From positions 124,001 to 188,000 of the forward strand of contig PERI01000003.1 of the NCBI GenBank assembly GCA_002928515.1: a DNA stretch of 64,000 bases, read 5' to 3'. This DNA comes from Hyphomicrobium sp. (GTDB lineage: Bacteria > Pseudomonadota > Alphaproteobacteria > Rhizobiales > Hyphomicrobiaceae). The notes beneath the pieces are model-generated. The model made no database searches. It was not told where the DNA came from and was given only the letters and a program-made list of their open reading frames with translations. This document shows positions 35,153 to 44,450 of the stretch, in pieces. The position numbers and the translations under genes were made by a program. Within the stretch, counting starts at the first letter, position 1, and the number at the start of each line of letters is the position of its first letter.

Positions 35153-37486
35153 TCAACCTCGGCGCGGAAAGTGTCGTCGATACAGCGCTATAGATGCCGG
35201 TAAGATAATGAGCTGCGCCAAGAGTGACGCCAAGAGACAGACAGCCGAGAGTTCACCGAACCGACGCAGCGACGGCAAATGCGAGAGCATCGTCACACCC
35301 AGACCCAGCGCCAAAACGATGGTCGTTAAGACGACAGCGGGGCCAATATGTTCAACGGTGCGCAGCAACGCGTCGGTCGCCGTGCCGCCATCCGGACGCC
35401 CTTCCTCGATGCGAAAACGATTTTGAAAATGTATGGTTGAATCGATTGCCAACGCGAATGCCACCGTGATGGCAATGATGGATGCAAATTGCAGCCCCTC
35501 GCCCGCCAACCATAGCAATGCGCCCGTCGCAAAAATTGGAAAGACGGACGGCAGAATACTCGTGACGCCTGCCAGCACCGAGCGCAGCATGATGGCAAGG
35601 AATATGAAGATGACGAACATGTCGCCGACTAGGCCCCAATTCAATTCGCCGATCAATTTCGCAGAGTTGCGCGCCGCGATGGCTGGTAGCCCTGTCACGG
35701 CGATTTCGTAGCCTGGATGCGCCTCGCGAACCGTTTGCAATTCGCGATCCAACCGATCGACGACGGGTAAAATTTCGCTGGCATCAACATCGGGCACGCG
35801 GGCCGTTACTAGAACGGCTGTTTCCTCTTTGGCAATGAAACGGCGGACGAGATGTTCTGGCAGAATACCGACGTATTTTTTGACGGTTTCAATGCTGTCG
35901 TCACCGGCTTCTTTCAACCAGCGACGCAGGCTATCGATGGACCACACGTTGCCGAGGCCAACCTTATTCTCGACCACGCGATGCACGTCGGCGATGGTGT
36001 CCAGAGTTTTTGAGTCATAAAGCGAGACCGGCTGCGCACCACCTTCGCCTTTCCAACTGATCATCACATGAACCGGATTAGCCCCGGTCAGCTTTTGATC
36101 GAGCTTTCCAGTTGCTTCCAGCGCTTGCTCTTTGTCTGGCACTTGATCTGCCAAACGATACATCGGCTGCAACTGAACGTATGCGTAACCGGTCGCGATG
36201 ACGGCAAGAATGCCCGCAATCGTATAGCTCGCTGGAAACTGAATGACATGGCGCATTACACCAGTTGTTAAACGGTGCAAAAATCCGATACCGCCATCAT
36301 GCGCCTGGTCAACGGGTTTCTTCGGCACTTCCTCTTTTTGAATGAGGAAGACCGCCAGCGTCGGCACAACAATCGCGACGGCTAGGTAGGAAATTCCAAC
36401 GGCCATCAGCGCTGCTTGGCCAAAGGTTCGAATGAGCGCGCTTTCAGCAAATGAAAATGAAATCAATGCCAGCGCGGCGTTCATGGCCGTTAACAAGCAG
36501 GCTGGCGCCACGTCGCGAACAGCATTGCGTGCGGCCGTCAAACGATCGACGCCTGCCACAACATCGCGACGGATCGCGAATACGAGATGCATCGAATCTG
36601 AAAAGCCCGACACAAGAATAAGTGGCGTGATGACATTGATGAAGAGATTAAGCCGATAGTCGAGGCTGCCCAGCACGCCAAGGGTCCAAAGAATGGCGAT
36701 GCTTGGACCGAGCACAGCAATTAACGTCAGCGACAGGCGCCGGAAAAATAAATAGGCAATCACGAAGCCGGCAAGAAAGCCGAGCCCATTATAAACCAGC
36801 CGATCACGCTCAACAGCATTGCGGATTTCAAGTTGCATGACAGGCGCGCCCGTCAGCCGTGCCGATAACCCGCTGCCCTGCAATTGCTCGTCTGCGGCTT
36901 GCTTGATCTCGCCGATTGCAACTTTGGGCGTTTTCTCGGTCACGACTGCTCGATCGAGCGCGATCACGATCAATGCCAACGTGCCGTCATCGGACAAGAA
37001 TTTGCCTTTGACGATATCGTTCGACTTGAGCGACGCCATCAGTGCTTCGAATGCCGCGCCTTCTGGAAGTTCGTCTGGTACGATGGGGGCAGCGTAGCCC
37101 GATGCGTCAGGCTTACCTCGTGCCGACAGCATCGAAACAAGTCCCGATACGCCATCGACCAATTGGAGTTCTTGTGCGGTGCGCGAAAATGCTTCGAGAC
37201 CGGCTTTCGTCAGCAGGCCCTGGCCTTCAACGACAACCAGCACGTCGTATTCGCTGGATGGAAAACGCCGATCAATTTCTTCGTATTGGCGAAACTCAGG
37301 CGTATTGGTGCGAAATAATTCCGATAAGCTATCGTCAACCGTGAGCCGCGAAACACCAACTGCGGCCAGCGCCGTCACAATCGCTATTAGGATGGCTGAA
37401 ACATAAGGGGCCTTGAGCGCAATCAGCCCGAGTTTATCGAGACCGAAAAAAAACAGCTGCGAACGACGCGGTTCTGGCGACTGCAA
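35153..37486 (-). CDS. MMPL/RND-family membrane exporter
   Basis: A 777-residue inner-membrane protein with the RND half-repeat twice. Each half has one helix (about 24-46 and 415-435), a large periplasmic loop and a five-helix bundle (about 235-375 and 620-770). FINVITPLILVSGFSDSMHLVFAIRRD and IAITVAFALAIDSTIHFQNRFR are the paired helix-4 signatures of the hydrophobe exporter (MMPL) group, relatives of which move hopanoids or other lipids. The start is a TTG with a strong GGAGGG ten bases before it. It precedes the DsrE-like gene. The cargo is unknown. Confidence 0.88.
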   Translation of the reverse strand: MQSPEPRRSQLFFFGLDKLGLIALKAPYVSAILIAIVTALAAVGVSRLTVDDSLSELFRTNTPEFRQYEEIDRRFPSSEYDVLVVVEGQGLLTKAGLEAFSRTAQELQLVDGVSGLVSMLSARGKPDASGYAAPIVPDELPEGAAFEALMASLKSNDIVKGKFLSDDGTLALIVIALDRAVVTEKTPKVAIGEIKQAADEQLQGSGLSARLTGAPVMQLEIRNAVERDRLVYNGLGFLAGFVIAYLFFRRLSLTLIAVLGPSIAILWTLGVLGSLDYRLNLFINVITPLILVSGFSDSMHLVFAIRRDVVAGVDRLTAARNAVRDVAPACLLTAMNAALALISFSFAESALIRTFGQAALMAVGISYLAVAIVVPTLAVFLIQKEEVPKKPVDQAHDGGIGFLHRLTTGVMRHVIQFPASYTIAGILAVIATGYAYVQLQPMYRLADQVPDKEQALEATGKLDQKLTGANPVHVMISWKGEGGAQPVSLYDSKTLDTIADVHRVVENKVGLGNVWSIDSLRRWLKEAGDDSIETVKKYVGILPEHLVRRFIAKEETAVLVTARVPDVDASEILPVVDRLDRELQTVREAHPGYEIAVTGLPAIAARNSAKLIGELNWGLVGDMFVIFIFLAIMLRSVLAGVTSILPSVFPIFATGALLWLAGEGLQFASIIAITVAFALAIDSTIHFQNRFRIEEGRPDGGTATDALLRTVEHIGPAVVLTTIVLALGLGVTMLSHLPSLRRFGELSAVCLLASLLAQLIILPASIALYRRHFPRRG

Positions 37487-37777
37487 CGTTTACTCCCTCC
37501 GCCCGGTCTGCACGTCTGATCCATGGGGATTGACGAACTGTGGGCCGTCACAGGACCACGCGATGATGTGTGCCATCATCATCCGTAGTCAGTTACGTTT
37601 CGCCCATTCGCCCGGAATCGGCGCTTAACGCGGCGGACCGTCGCATTACATGTGAGCGCTTGCAAGTGCTCGCGTGAGCCATGCTGGTAAGCCGTGCTCT
37701 TGCAGTCTGCGACACCTTTGCATTACACGTACAAAGGTGCGGCTGCGAACCGTCATTCGTTTGATAAAATCAGGATC

Positions 37778-38011
37778 ATGGCCGACCGTACGCTCGACAC
37801 ATCGGGGCTTTCCTGCCCCATCCCCATTCTAAAGGCCAAAAAGGCTTTGGGTGAAATGGCCGTTGGATCGGTGCTGGAAGTGATTGCGACAGACCCAGCC
37901 GCGCCGAATGATTTTATCGCGTTCTGTAAGGCGACAGGGCACGCACTGCTCGATAACGGCACGCGCGAAGGCTGTTACTGGTTTCATATTCAGCGCGCAC
38001 AGACCTCCTGA
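37778..38011 (+). CDS. tusA: TusA-family sulfur carrier protein
   Basis: A 77-residue protein with the TusA/SirA signature LDTSGLSCPIPILKAKKAL; Cys13 in the CPxP motif accepts persulfide sulfur. TusA delivers sulfur for tRNA thiolation and, in sulfur oxidisers, to Dsr or Hdr-like systems. The ATG at 37778 has AGGA at good spacing, and the extra 28 codons before it are not conserved. It sits upstream of tRNA-Val, with a 291-bp gap behind it in which I see no gene. A link to the DsrE-like gene is suggested by context only. Confidence 0.92.
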   Translation: MADRTLDTSGLSCPIPILKAKKALGEMAVGSVLEVIATDPAAPNDFIAFCKATGHALLDNGTREGCYWFHIQRAQTS

Positions 38012-38133
38012 AATGGAGCGCCTAGACGCACTGCATTTTTCAAAAGTCTCTCATGATCCTCGCAAAGACTTCGTGACATTCGGCTGCTTGACAGACCCTG
38101 CACCCCGCTCGCATAACCGCCGCTTGTAAAGGC

Positions 38134-38208
38134 GGGCGGTTAGCTCAGCGGTAGAGCACACCCTTCACACGGGTGGGGTCACAGGTTCAATCCCTGTACC
38201 GCCCACCA
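38134..38208 (+). tRNA. tRNA-Val (CAC)
   Basis: A complete cloverleaf: acceptor GGGCGGT/ACCGCCC, D-stem GCTC/GAGC, anticodon stem CACCC/GGGTG with loop TTCACAC (anticodon CAC at 38166-38168), T-stem ACAGG/CCTGT, encoded CCA at 38206-38208. It reads GUG codons. No integrase or duplicated 3' end is near. Confidence 0.96.
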
Positions 38209-38248
38209 CCTTTTCAGTTCCAGGTTTTAGTCAGAATTCCAAGTGGCT

Positions 38249-38437
38249 CTAGCCTTGCGTCATGGACGCATGTGCACCGGTTGCACGCGTGTCGATGGCG
38301 ATCATCGCCACGTCGCTTGCGATCGTTCTCAATTCAGATTCAACCGTCAGCAATCGCTCTTCGATACTCTGACCGCTGACATCGCGACTGCCCCACACAC
38401 TCGTTACAACGCGTTTGATTTCGGAAAAAACAAACAT
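38249..38437 (-). CDS. Hypothetical small protein, 62 aa
   Basis: A short frame starting MFVFSEIKRVV, with GAGG eight bases before the ATG. The centre (EERLLTVESELRTIASDVAMIA) has heptad-like hydrophobic spacing and may form a coiled coil. There is no signal peptide. I do not recognise the family. It occupies an otherwise empty gap between tRNA-Val and the ureohydrolase gene, which favours a real gene, but composition alone cannot settle it. Confidence 0.45.
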   Translation of the reverse strand: MFVFSEIKRVVTSVWGSRDVSGQSIEERLLTVESELRTIASDVAMIAIDTRATGAHASMTQG

Positions 38438-38548
38438 CGCGCACCTCACTCGTATCCATCGAGATGTGAGCCTAGCGCAAAACGTTGTGGCTTAGGGCGC
38501 GTCTCCACAATCTTGTGAGACCTGTGGATATGCTTGCATCACTGGCGT

Positions 38549-39445
38549 TCAATTACGCTTTGCGAGCGCATAGCTGAGCATTTTATAGGCAAGTGACGCT
38601 GCCATATAATCGTAGGCGTGCAAGCCTTTTATTGGCGCGAACTCAACCAGATCAGCGCCGACGACAGTTCCGGCTTGCGACGCACGCTGCAAAATTTCTA
38701 AAGTTTTGAGATACGATAATCCGCCTGGAACGGGCGTGCCTGTTGCAGGCATCACCGCGCTATCGAGGCCGTCGATATCGACCGTGATGTAAATCGGCCG
38801 ACCCTTGAGCGGCGCTATGATTTTCTCAATGTCCCACCTGTCTTGATGAATGCCCAGGTACATGTGAATGCGGTCACGATTCTGATCGGCAAAGTCGGCT
38901 TCCTCCTGGCATAGGCCACGAATTCCAACCTGCACGAGAGAGACATTTGCGTGGTCAAGCACACGGCGCATGGCGGACGCATGTGAGTAGTGCTCACCCA
39001 GGTAACCGTCGCGCAAATCGGCATGCGCATCGATTTGCAATACGACTAAATCATCATAGCGGGCTGCAAACGGTCTGATGGCACCGGCTGTCAGCGAATG
39101 TTCGCCGCCCAATACGAATGGGAATTTCCCGTCATCGAGCACGGCTGTGACGATGCCTTCGAGTTGCGCCAATGCCGCGGTCACACTAGGCTTGATCTTG
39201 ACCGGCTTCAGCGCCGCTATGCCGTAGTCGAGATACGGTTCGCGCCAAAATTCTTCATCGAACAGTTCAAGCTGATGGCTGGCTTCTAAAATGGCTTTTG
39301 GGCCAGCACCGGTTCCGCTGCCATAACTCACCGATGCTTCGAGGCCAAAAGGAATGATAACCGCGCGCGCATCCTTCGGCCGCTTAATGTCTTGGCGCAG
39401 CGGATCGAGGAATGTTTTTTTCGGTGGGAGATAATCAAATTTCAA
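38549..39445 (-). CDS. speB: Agmatinase-family ureohydrolase
   Basis: A 298-residue binuclear manganese hydrolase that removes urea from a guanidino substrate. Metal ligands are in LGGEHSLTAG, QIDAHADLRDGYLGEHYSHAS and VDIDGLDSAVMPATGTPVPGG. The last motif deviates from the usual DIDxxDPxxAPGTGTP, so agmatine is only one possible substrate. The start is uncertain: a TTG at 39445 fits between the genes; an ATG at 39526 would overlap the decarboxylase by 59 bases. With the upstream ornithine decarboxylase it would supply putrescine by a second route, but no arginine decarboxylase is nearby. Confidence 0.85.
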   Translation of the reverse strand: MKFDYLPPKKTFLDPLRQDIKRPKDARAVIIPFGLEASVSYGSGTGAGPKAILEASHQLELFDEEFWREPYLDYGIAALKPVKIKPSVTAALAQLEGIVTAVLDDGKFPFVLGGEHSLTAGAIRPFAARYDDLVVLQIDAHADLRDGYLGEHYSHASAMRRVLDHANVSLVQVGIRGLCQEEADFADQNRDRIHMYLGIHQDRWDIEKIIAPLKGRPIYITVDIDGLDSAVMPATGTPVPGGLSYLKTLEILQRASQAGTVVGADLVEFAPIKGLHAYDYMAASLAYKMLSYALAKRN

Positions 39446-39467
39446 AGCGGCACCATTTAAAAAGGAA

Positions 39468-40643
39468 CTAGGCGTTGCGCACGAGTGGAGCGACGTCTTC
39501 GGTATAGATCGAATACATTGGCTCATCCTGCAGGATCACTTCTTTGTATTCGCCGTAGCCATTGAAGCGTGTCGATAGGGCACGACCGTAGGCACCGATG
39601 TTACCGATCTCGATATAATCACCTTCGCGCACGGAGCCTGGCAGCATGAACGGACCCTTCATGCGATCGATCGAGTCGCAGGTCGGCCCCCACATTTCGA
39701 ATGGGACAAGCGGTTCGTTGGGATCAAGCCCGGCTCTGATGAGGCGCACTGGGAAAACAAATCCCAAATGCGCGCTGTCGAACAAAGCTCCGTAGCCTCC
39801 GTCATTGACGTAGAGACTGTTGCCTTTGCGCAGATCGACTTTCACGATCAAGCTTTCGGCTTCAGCAACGAGCGCACGTCCTGGTTCGCAAATCAGTCGG
39901 CAATGCTCCGTCACCGGCAACTTGTCCATGGATGTTTTGATGACTTCGATGAAATCAGACAGGCGCGCGGGCACGCTATCGGTGTAGCGGGACGGGAAGC
40001 CGCCACCCACATCGATGGCATCGACGACGACGCCCGCTTTCACGATCAACTTTTTCACTTCTTCAAAGGCCATTGCGTAAGCATCCGGCGTCGTCGTTTG
40101 CGACCCGACATGGAATGTGATGCCAAGTTCGTCGGCGACCTGCCGCGTCTTGACGAGCAGACGTTGCGCCTTCTGTCCGGAAATTCCGAATTTATGCTCA
40201 AGCGGAATTCGACTGTTTTTAGCCGGCACCGAAATGCGCACAAACAATTCGAGGTCTTTGGCGCCCTCGGTTTCTTCGACAATTTTTTGCAATTCGTCTT
40301 CGGTATCGAGCGCAAAGCATTTGATGTCGTAATCGAAGTACGCCTTGCGGATGGCGTGACGCGCTTTGACCGGGTGCATAAAGTGCAGACGCACGCCCGG
40401 AATGGTCGCTGCATCTTCCAATTCGACGACGGAGGCTACGTCAAATTGCGTAATACCGGCGCCGTATAGTGCGCCGAGCAAAAACACCGAACTGTTTGCT
40501 TTGTAAGCGTAAGCGACTTCGCCGGGAAAATTCTGCGTAAACCAACGCGCCGCACGACCGGCCGCATGGGGACGGGCGGCAAACACGGGAATATCCGGCT
40601 CAAGTGCCGTCACCATATCGAGTGCGGTGCGAAACTTTTCCAA
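39468..40643 (-). CDS. Ornithine decarboxylase (fold III, PLP-dependent)
   Basis: A 391-residue alanine-racemase-fold decarboxylase. PLP-binding Lys is in VAYAYKANSSVF, phosphate-binding glycines in DVGGGFPSRYTD, and the catalytic Cys in MWGPTCDSIDRM, placing it with ornithine (and lysine) decarboxylases of the eukaryotic-like type. It makes putrescine from ornithine. I set the start at TTG 40643, nine bases after GGAGG; longer frames would translate through the structured leader. Ornithine is the usual substrate, but diaminopimelate-type relatives act on lysine and cannot be excluded. It forms an operon with the ureohydrolase. Confidence 0.88.
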   Translation of the reverse strand: MEKFRTALDMVTALEPDIPVFAARPHAAGRAARWFTQNFPGEVAYAYKANSSVFLLGALYGAGITQFDVASVVELEDAATIPGVRLHFMHPVKARHAIRKAYFDYDIKCFALDTEDELQKIVEETEGAKDLELFVRISVPAKNSRIPLEHKFGISGQKAQRLLVKTRQVADELGITFHVGSQTTTPDAYAMAFEEVKKLIVKAGVVVDAIDVGGGFPSRYTDSVPARLSDFIEVIKTSMDKLPVTEHCRLICEPGRALVAEAESLIVKVDLRKGNSLYVNDGGYGALFDSAHLGFVFPVRLIRAGLDPNEPLVPFEMWGPTCDSIDRMKGPFMLPGSVREGDYIEIGNIGAYGRALSTRFNGYGEYKEVILQDEPMYSIYTEDVAPLVRNA

Positions 40644-40652
40644 CGTCTTCAA

Positions 40653-40760
40653 CCTCCACTGGGATGCTGGCTCATGGGAGCTTAAGACATCTTTCGAACC
40701 GGCACGCAGTCCGTGCCAAAGAGCGCTGCATTTAGGGGGCACCCCCCCTGCTGTAAAGAC
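40653..40760 (-). ncRNA. Structured 5' leader of the ornithine decarboxylase gene (candidate speF-type motif)
   Basis: Between the TTG start and about 40760 the minus-strand transcript folds into two strong hairpins in a row: one around a G6/C6 stem (40734-40749) and one with the perfect stem GGCACG/CGTGCC (40701-40717). A conserved-looking segment AGCGCTCTTT joins them. The position, directly upstream of an alphaproteobacterial ornithine decarboxylase, is where the speF leader RNA family occurs. I cannot run a covariance search, so the family name is inference. Confidence 0.5.
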
Positions 40761-40883
40761 CTTTTGCGATCATTCGTTCGATAGCGTCAACATAACCCTA
40801 CATATGACAAAACCCAACTCCGCCACGAGACATCGACATAACCGGTAAAGTAGGATGTCTTTGATATATGACATTAGAATTTC

Positions 40884-42023
40884 ATGGCGTATTTTGCCTC
40901 GCGCATCTGCTGCCGCGAAAGGTTTAATCTCGTGCGCGATCTCATGAGCCAATCTCCCGCAGTTTCGCTGGCACTTGGCGGTTTCGTTTTGGGTTTGGCT
41001 TTTGGCTGGCTCGCCCGCGCGAGCAATTTTTGCGTCATGGGAGCTGTCAGCGATTGGCGCATATCAGGCGATTGCGGTCGCTTGGGCGCTGCAGCTCTCG
41101 CGGCTGCAACTGCTATGATTGGCGCGCAGAGTTTGGATGCAGCAGGCATCGTCGATCTGTCGCGATCTATGTATGTCGCGCCTCACATCAATTGGGCGGC
41201 AAGTATTTTTGGCGGTTTGATTTTTGGCTTCGGCATGGTGTTTGCGGGCGGGTGCCCAAGCCGATCGTTGGTGCGCGCCGGCGGTGGTGATTTTCGTGCG
41301 TTGGTCACGGCTTTGGTGATGGCTGTCGCGGCGCTCGCGACTGTCAGTGGCATTCTGGGACCGGCACGCAGCTCTTTCGAAGCTGCCACGGCCATCGACC
41401 TGACGACCTATCATTTACCGTCGCAGGCGCTTCCTGCCGTCCTCGCATCGTTTAATTTTGATCCTTCGATTATGCGTTGGATGGCTTTGGCCATCATCGC
41501 TGGTCCGCTACTGATGTTTGCGATTTATCGTGGACGTATCCTGCGACAACCCATGCTTCTGATTGCTGGCCTCGGTGTCGGCGTGATCGTGACGGCAGGG
41601 TGGGCTATGACTGGCCTAGTCAGCGATGATATGGCGGTGCGTGTCATTGCCCCATCGTCTTTGAGTTTCGTGCGCCCTGTCGCCGACGCCATCGATTGGC
41701 TCGAACGCTCGACTGCATTAGGATTGCCGGGGTTCGGCGCGGCTTCCGTTTTTGGCGTTCTGGTTGGAAGTGCACTCGCGTCGGTCGCGTCACAGTCTCT
41801 AAGGTTCACCGGATTTAGCGATGGCGCGGATTTCCGGCGGCATCTGTTTGGTGCTGTCGCTATGGGCGTTGGCGGCATTCTCGGATTAGGCTGCACCATC
41901 GGCCAAGGTGTAACGGGCCTCTCAACCCTAGCTGTGCAATCTTTTCTGACTGCGGCTGCGATTATTCTGGGGGCAGTGTTCGGGCTTGCCCGCTTACAAC
42001 GGTCGCTCGATCTCGACGACTGA
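40884..42023 (+). CDS. YeeE/YedE-family (thiosulfate transporter TsuA-like) membrane protein
   Basis: A 379-residue inner-membrane protein with about nine or ten helices. It has the conserved cysteines of the family: RASNFCVMGAVSDW (first), FAGGCPSRSLVRAGGG (second) and GLGCTIGQGVTGLS (third), which line the sulfur path in TsuA, a thiosulfate importer. Here the C-terminal signature GQGVTG matches well. The start could be the ATG at 40884 or 40944; neither has a strong ribosome site. It converges on the di-heme gene. It fits the sulfur theme of the region, but no co-transcribed TusA-like gene follows it. Confidence 0.86.
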   Translation: MAYFASRICCRERFNLVRDLMSQSPAVSLALGGFVLGLAFGWLARASNFCVMGAVSDWRISGDCGRLGAAALAAATAMIGAQSLDAAGIVDLSRSMYVAPHINWAASIFGGLIFGFGMVFAGGCPSRSLVRAGGGDFRALVTALVMAVAALATVSGILGPARSSFEAATAIDLTTYHLPSQALPAVLASFNFDPSIMRWMALAIIAGPLLMFAIYRGRILRQPMLLIAGLGVGVIVTAGWAMTGLVSDDMAVRVIAPSSLSFVRPVADAIDWLERSTALGLPGFGAASVFGVLVGSALASVASQSLRFTGFSDGADFRRHLFGAVAMGVGGILGLGCTIGQGVTGLSTLAVQSFLTAAAIILGAVFGLARLQRSLDLDD

Positions 42024-42041
42024 CACTGCTGCGCGCCGTCG

Positions 42042-44450
42042 TCAGCCCCCGCTAATGACAAGCACGGCACGGCCGTCGCGTAGCGCTCGCCCTGGTACGG
42101 TTCGCGTACGCTGCTCGACGCGCTCGCCTGCGGCGCGACGGCGGCGCACAGCGTCGGAGCGTGCAGCGCGTGCACGATCGGCTTTGAGTGGATCGGCACG
42201 CAATTCAGCATCCGTTGCCAGCGTGTCGCGAATAAAAACTTCCCAGTTGCCGAGCAACGTAAATCGCTGACGCTCGAAATCATGTTCTATGCCCATGGGT
42301 GGCTCGGGCGACGTCGAGCAGCGCGCCAGTAGCGTTTCTGCGACGCCGCTTTTGAAGCGCAACTGATACGGCGCGGTTGGAGCTGGAATGCTGACAGCTT
42401 TACCCGCGACCAACAGGTTGTCGGGCTCGAAATCGTTTGGAAACAATACAGTGGCTTTGCGATCCTCATCGACGCTGATGATCGTCAGATAGCAATCCGT
42501 GTCGGCTTCGGCTTTGATGCCAACAATGTCACCTGCTGCCGGTCGTGCAGCATCAAGCCAAACACTCAAACCAATTTCAGTTTGGACATCGCGCAAGAAA
42601 CCGCCGGATTGGGGCCCTGAGAGCGTATTTGGGGCATCCATACTTTTGATGAAGGTGAACAAGCGCTCCAGATCGCTGCGTGGGAGCACACCATGTTGCA
42701 ATCTTCGAGCAAGCGGCGCTGCAGGCCCGGATGCTGCCGATAACCATGCGAGAAAGGCATCTCTCGGCAGACCGATTTCTGCCAGTGCTGCGTCGAAGCC
42801 TGAAGCCCGTTGATAGCGCCGCGCGAGTGCTGTGACTAATTCGTCTCCACCAATGCGTAAGTTTGGATCGACGCCTGCTGCGCGCTGCGCATTTTGATAG
42901 CGCTCGTTATCTCCACTGATCAGGAGCGCCATTTCGCTGTCACTTGGAAAGTAAGGCAACGCTGATGTGCGCAAATCATTCGCCATCACCGAAGGCTCCA
43001 AGATCGCATACGTTCTGAATTGATCCTTCAAGCCTTGGATGGCATCGACATGACATGCAAAGCATTGGACGCCAACCGTGGTACCTGGCTCGTTCACCCC
43101 CGTTTGATCTCCGGTAAATGGCTTTTCGATCCCGGCCAACACGCGATCCAAACGATTTCCAGAAGCGTCGAAGACTGCAAACGCTTGAAAGCCATTCGGT
43201 AGCGTAAAAATCGTGCGCACTTGGTCTGGCTTGAACGGCGTCTTTGAAGTCGGCGTAGCTTTTGGACCATGAGGCCGCGCAAAAATATCTTGCTCATCCT
43301 TGCTGGTGGCAAAATCGTAGATCAACCAAAACCCACCCACGGACCCGGCATGTCGTTCGGCCAAGCGATTTCCGCGCGTCACGGCGCTGTTGCGAATTGC
43401 TGCGCGACGGACGGTGGCGTTGCGGACATTTTGTGCGATATCGACGCCGTTCAATTTGGCGAGAGCGGTGAGCGTCGTCGGCAAGCGCAAAAGATCATAA
43501 TACATCGGCGCTTGTGACGCTGCAGCCGTCAACCAGTCGCCATTCATGACCGGTCGCGTCGTGCCCGCGCGCACTTGAACATCTTCTGGCACAGGATTGG
43601 GCAGCACATCGGGATACTTCCGCTGTAATTGCTCCCAATGCTCAGCGACCCAACCGAGTTCGGCCAATCTGAACGCATAGAGTGTGCCGTCGGTATCGAG
43701 CGCAGTCAGTGCGGCATGTTCGGGTGCCCACGACAGACTATTCAATAGTTTTGTCAAAGCTTGCCGGTACCCTGACAATTCTTCGCCACTGGCACACCCA
43801 TTGTGCAGATGCGCGAGCGAAATAAATCGCAAATCTTTCACGCCGTCGCGCTCTAGTCTCTGAGCTTCGCGAACCAACGCTTCGATCATTTCGTTGGTCA
43901 CTGATTTACGCGAGGGGCACGCCTGAACTGTTGGGCCGAGATCGGTGATCCATTCACGCACCGCTTGAATTTCTTCGGGTTGTGGTTCGCTGCGCTCAGT
44001 TCCAGCCTCATAGACATCGAGTGGCGCGTGGCGCGTCACCATCACATCATAGAGGCGCGAAGCATCCGGCAGTCCTGGGGTCACCAGAACCGGATTGCGT
44101 GCCAACTCATTGAGCGCAAGAATATTTGAAACTTGCCCAGAGGCTAGAGGGCGAACGGTCTTGCCTGTTTGATGGCAGCGCGCGCAATGATTCTCTAATG
44201 CGAAATAGGCTTTAGCCGCGCGTGGATCATCGGGACGCGGCGGAACGCTGATTTGGGTTGTCGGCAGCAGTTGAGAACTCGGACTGGCCGCAGGTGCAGT
44301 CGCGGGTTGATTGGCGGATTGTGTGGGCGAAAATTGCGGGGTTGCGGCTGGCGTCTGCGCCAATCCTGGCGTGCCAACGGCCACTAACAAAACAGCCATT
44401 GCAACTTTTAGTCGCCAAGCCCCTGTTTCCCACGACCCCTTAACGTGCAT
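42042..44450 (-). CDS. Exported di-heme cytochrome c-like protein with DUF4384
   Basis: An 802-residue exported protein. After a signal peptide (about 13-32, ending in VGTPGLAQ) and a Pro/Ala/Ser-rich linker come a heme-binding CARCH motif (89-93), a long unfamiliar middle region and a second CFACH motif (463-467). About residues 635-730 form a DUF4384 domain (VGIKAEADTDCYLTIISVDED, then a hydrophobic strand pair), followed by an Arg-rich tail. The start at 44450 is set by GAGGA. It is divergent from the TPP-enzyme gene by 252 bp. Two c-hemes suggest periplasmic electron transfer; the partner and substrate are not evident. Confidence 0.72.
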   Translation of the reverse strand: MHVKGSWETGAWRLKVAMAVLLVAVGTPGLAQTPAATPQFSPTQSANQPATAPAASPSSQLLPTTQISVPPRPDDPRAAKAYFALENHCARCHQTGKTVRPLASGQVSNILALNELARNPVLVTPGLPDASRLYDVMVTRHAPLDVYEAGTERSEPQPEEIQAVREWITDLGPTVQACPSRKSVTNEMIEALVREAQRLERDGVKDLRFISLAHLHNGCASGEELSGYRQALTKLLNSLSWAPEHAALTALDTDGTLYAFRLAELGWVAEHWEQLQRKYPDVLPNPVPEDVQVRAGTTRPVMNGDWLTAAASQAPMYYDLLRLPTTLTALAKLNGVDIAQNVRNATVRRAAIRNSAVTRGNRLAERHAGSVGGFWLIYDFATSKDEQDIFARPHGPKATPTSKTPFKPDQVRTIFTLPNGFQAFAVFDASGNRLDRVLAGIEKPFTGDQTGVNEPGTTVGVQCFACHVDAIQGLKDQFRTYAILEPSVMANDLRTSALPYFPSDSEMALLISGDNERYQNAQRAAGVDPNLRIGGDELVTALARRYQRASGFDAALAEIGLPRDAFLAWLSAASGPAAPLARRLQHGVLPRSDLERLFTFIKSMDAPNTLSGPQSGGFLRDVQTEIGLSVWLDAARPAAGDIVGIKAEADTDCYLTIISVDEDRKATVLFPNDFEPDNLLVAGKAVSIPAPTAPYQLRFKSGVAETLLARCSTSPEPPMGIEHDFERQRFTLLGNWEVFIRDTLATDAELRADPLKADRARAARSDAVRRRRAAGERVEQRTRTVPGRALRDGRAVLVISGG

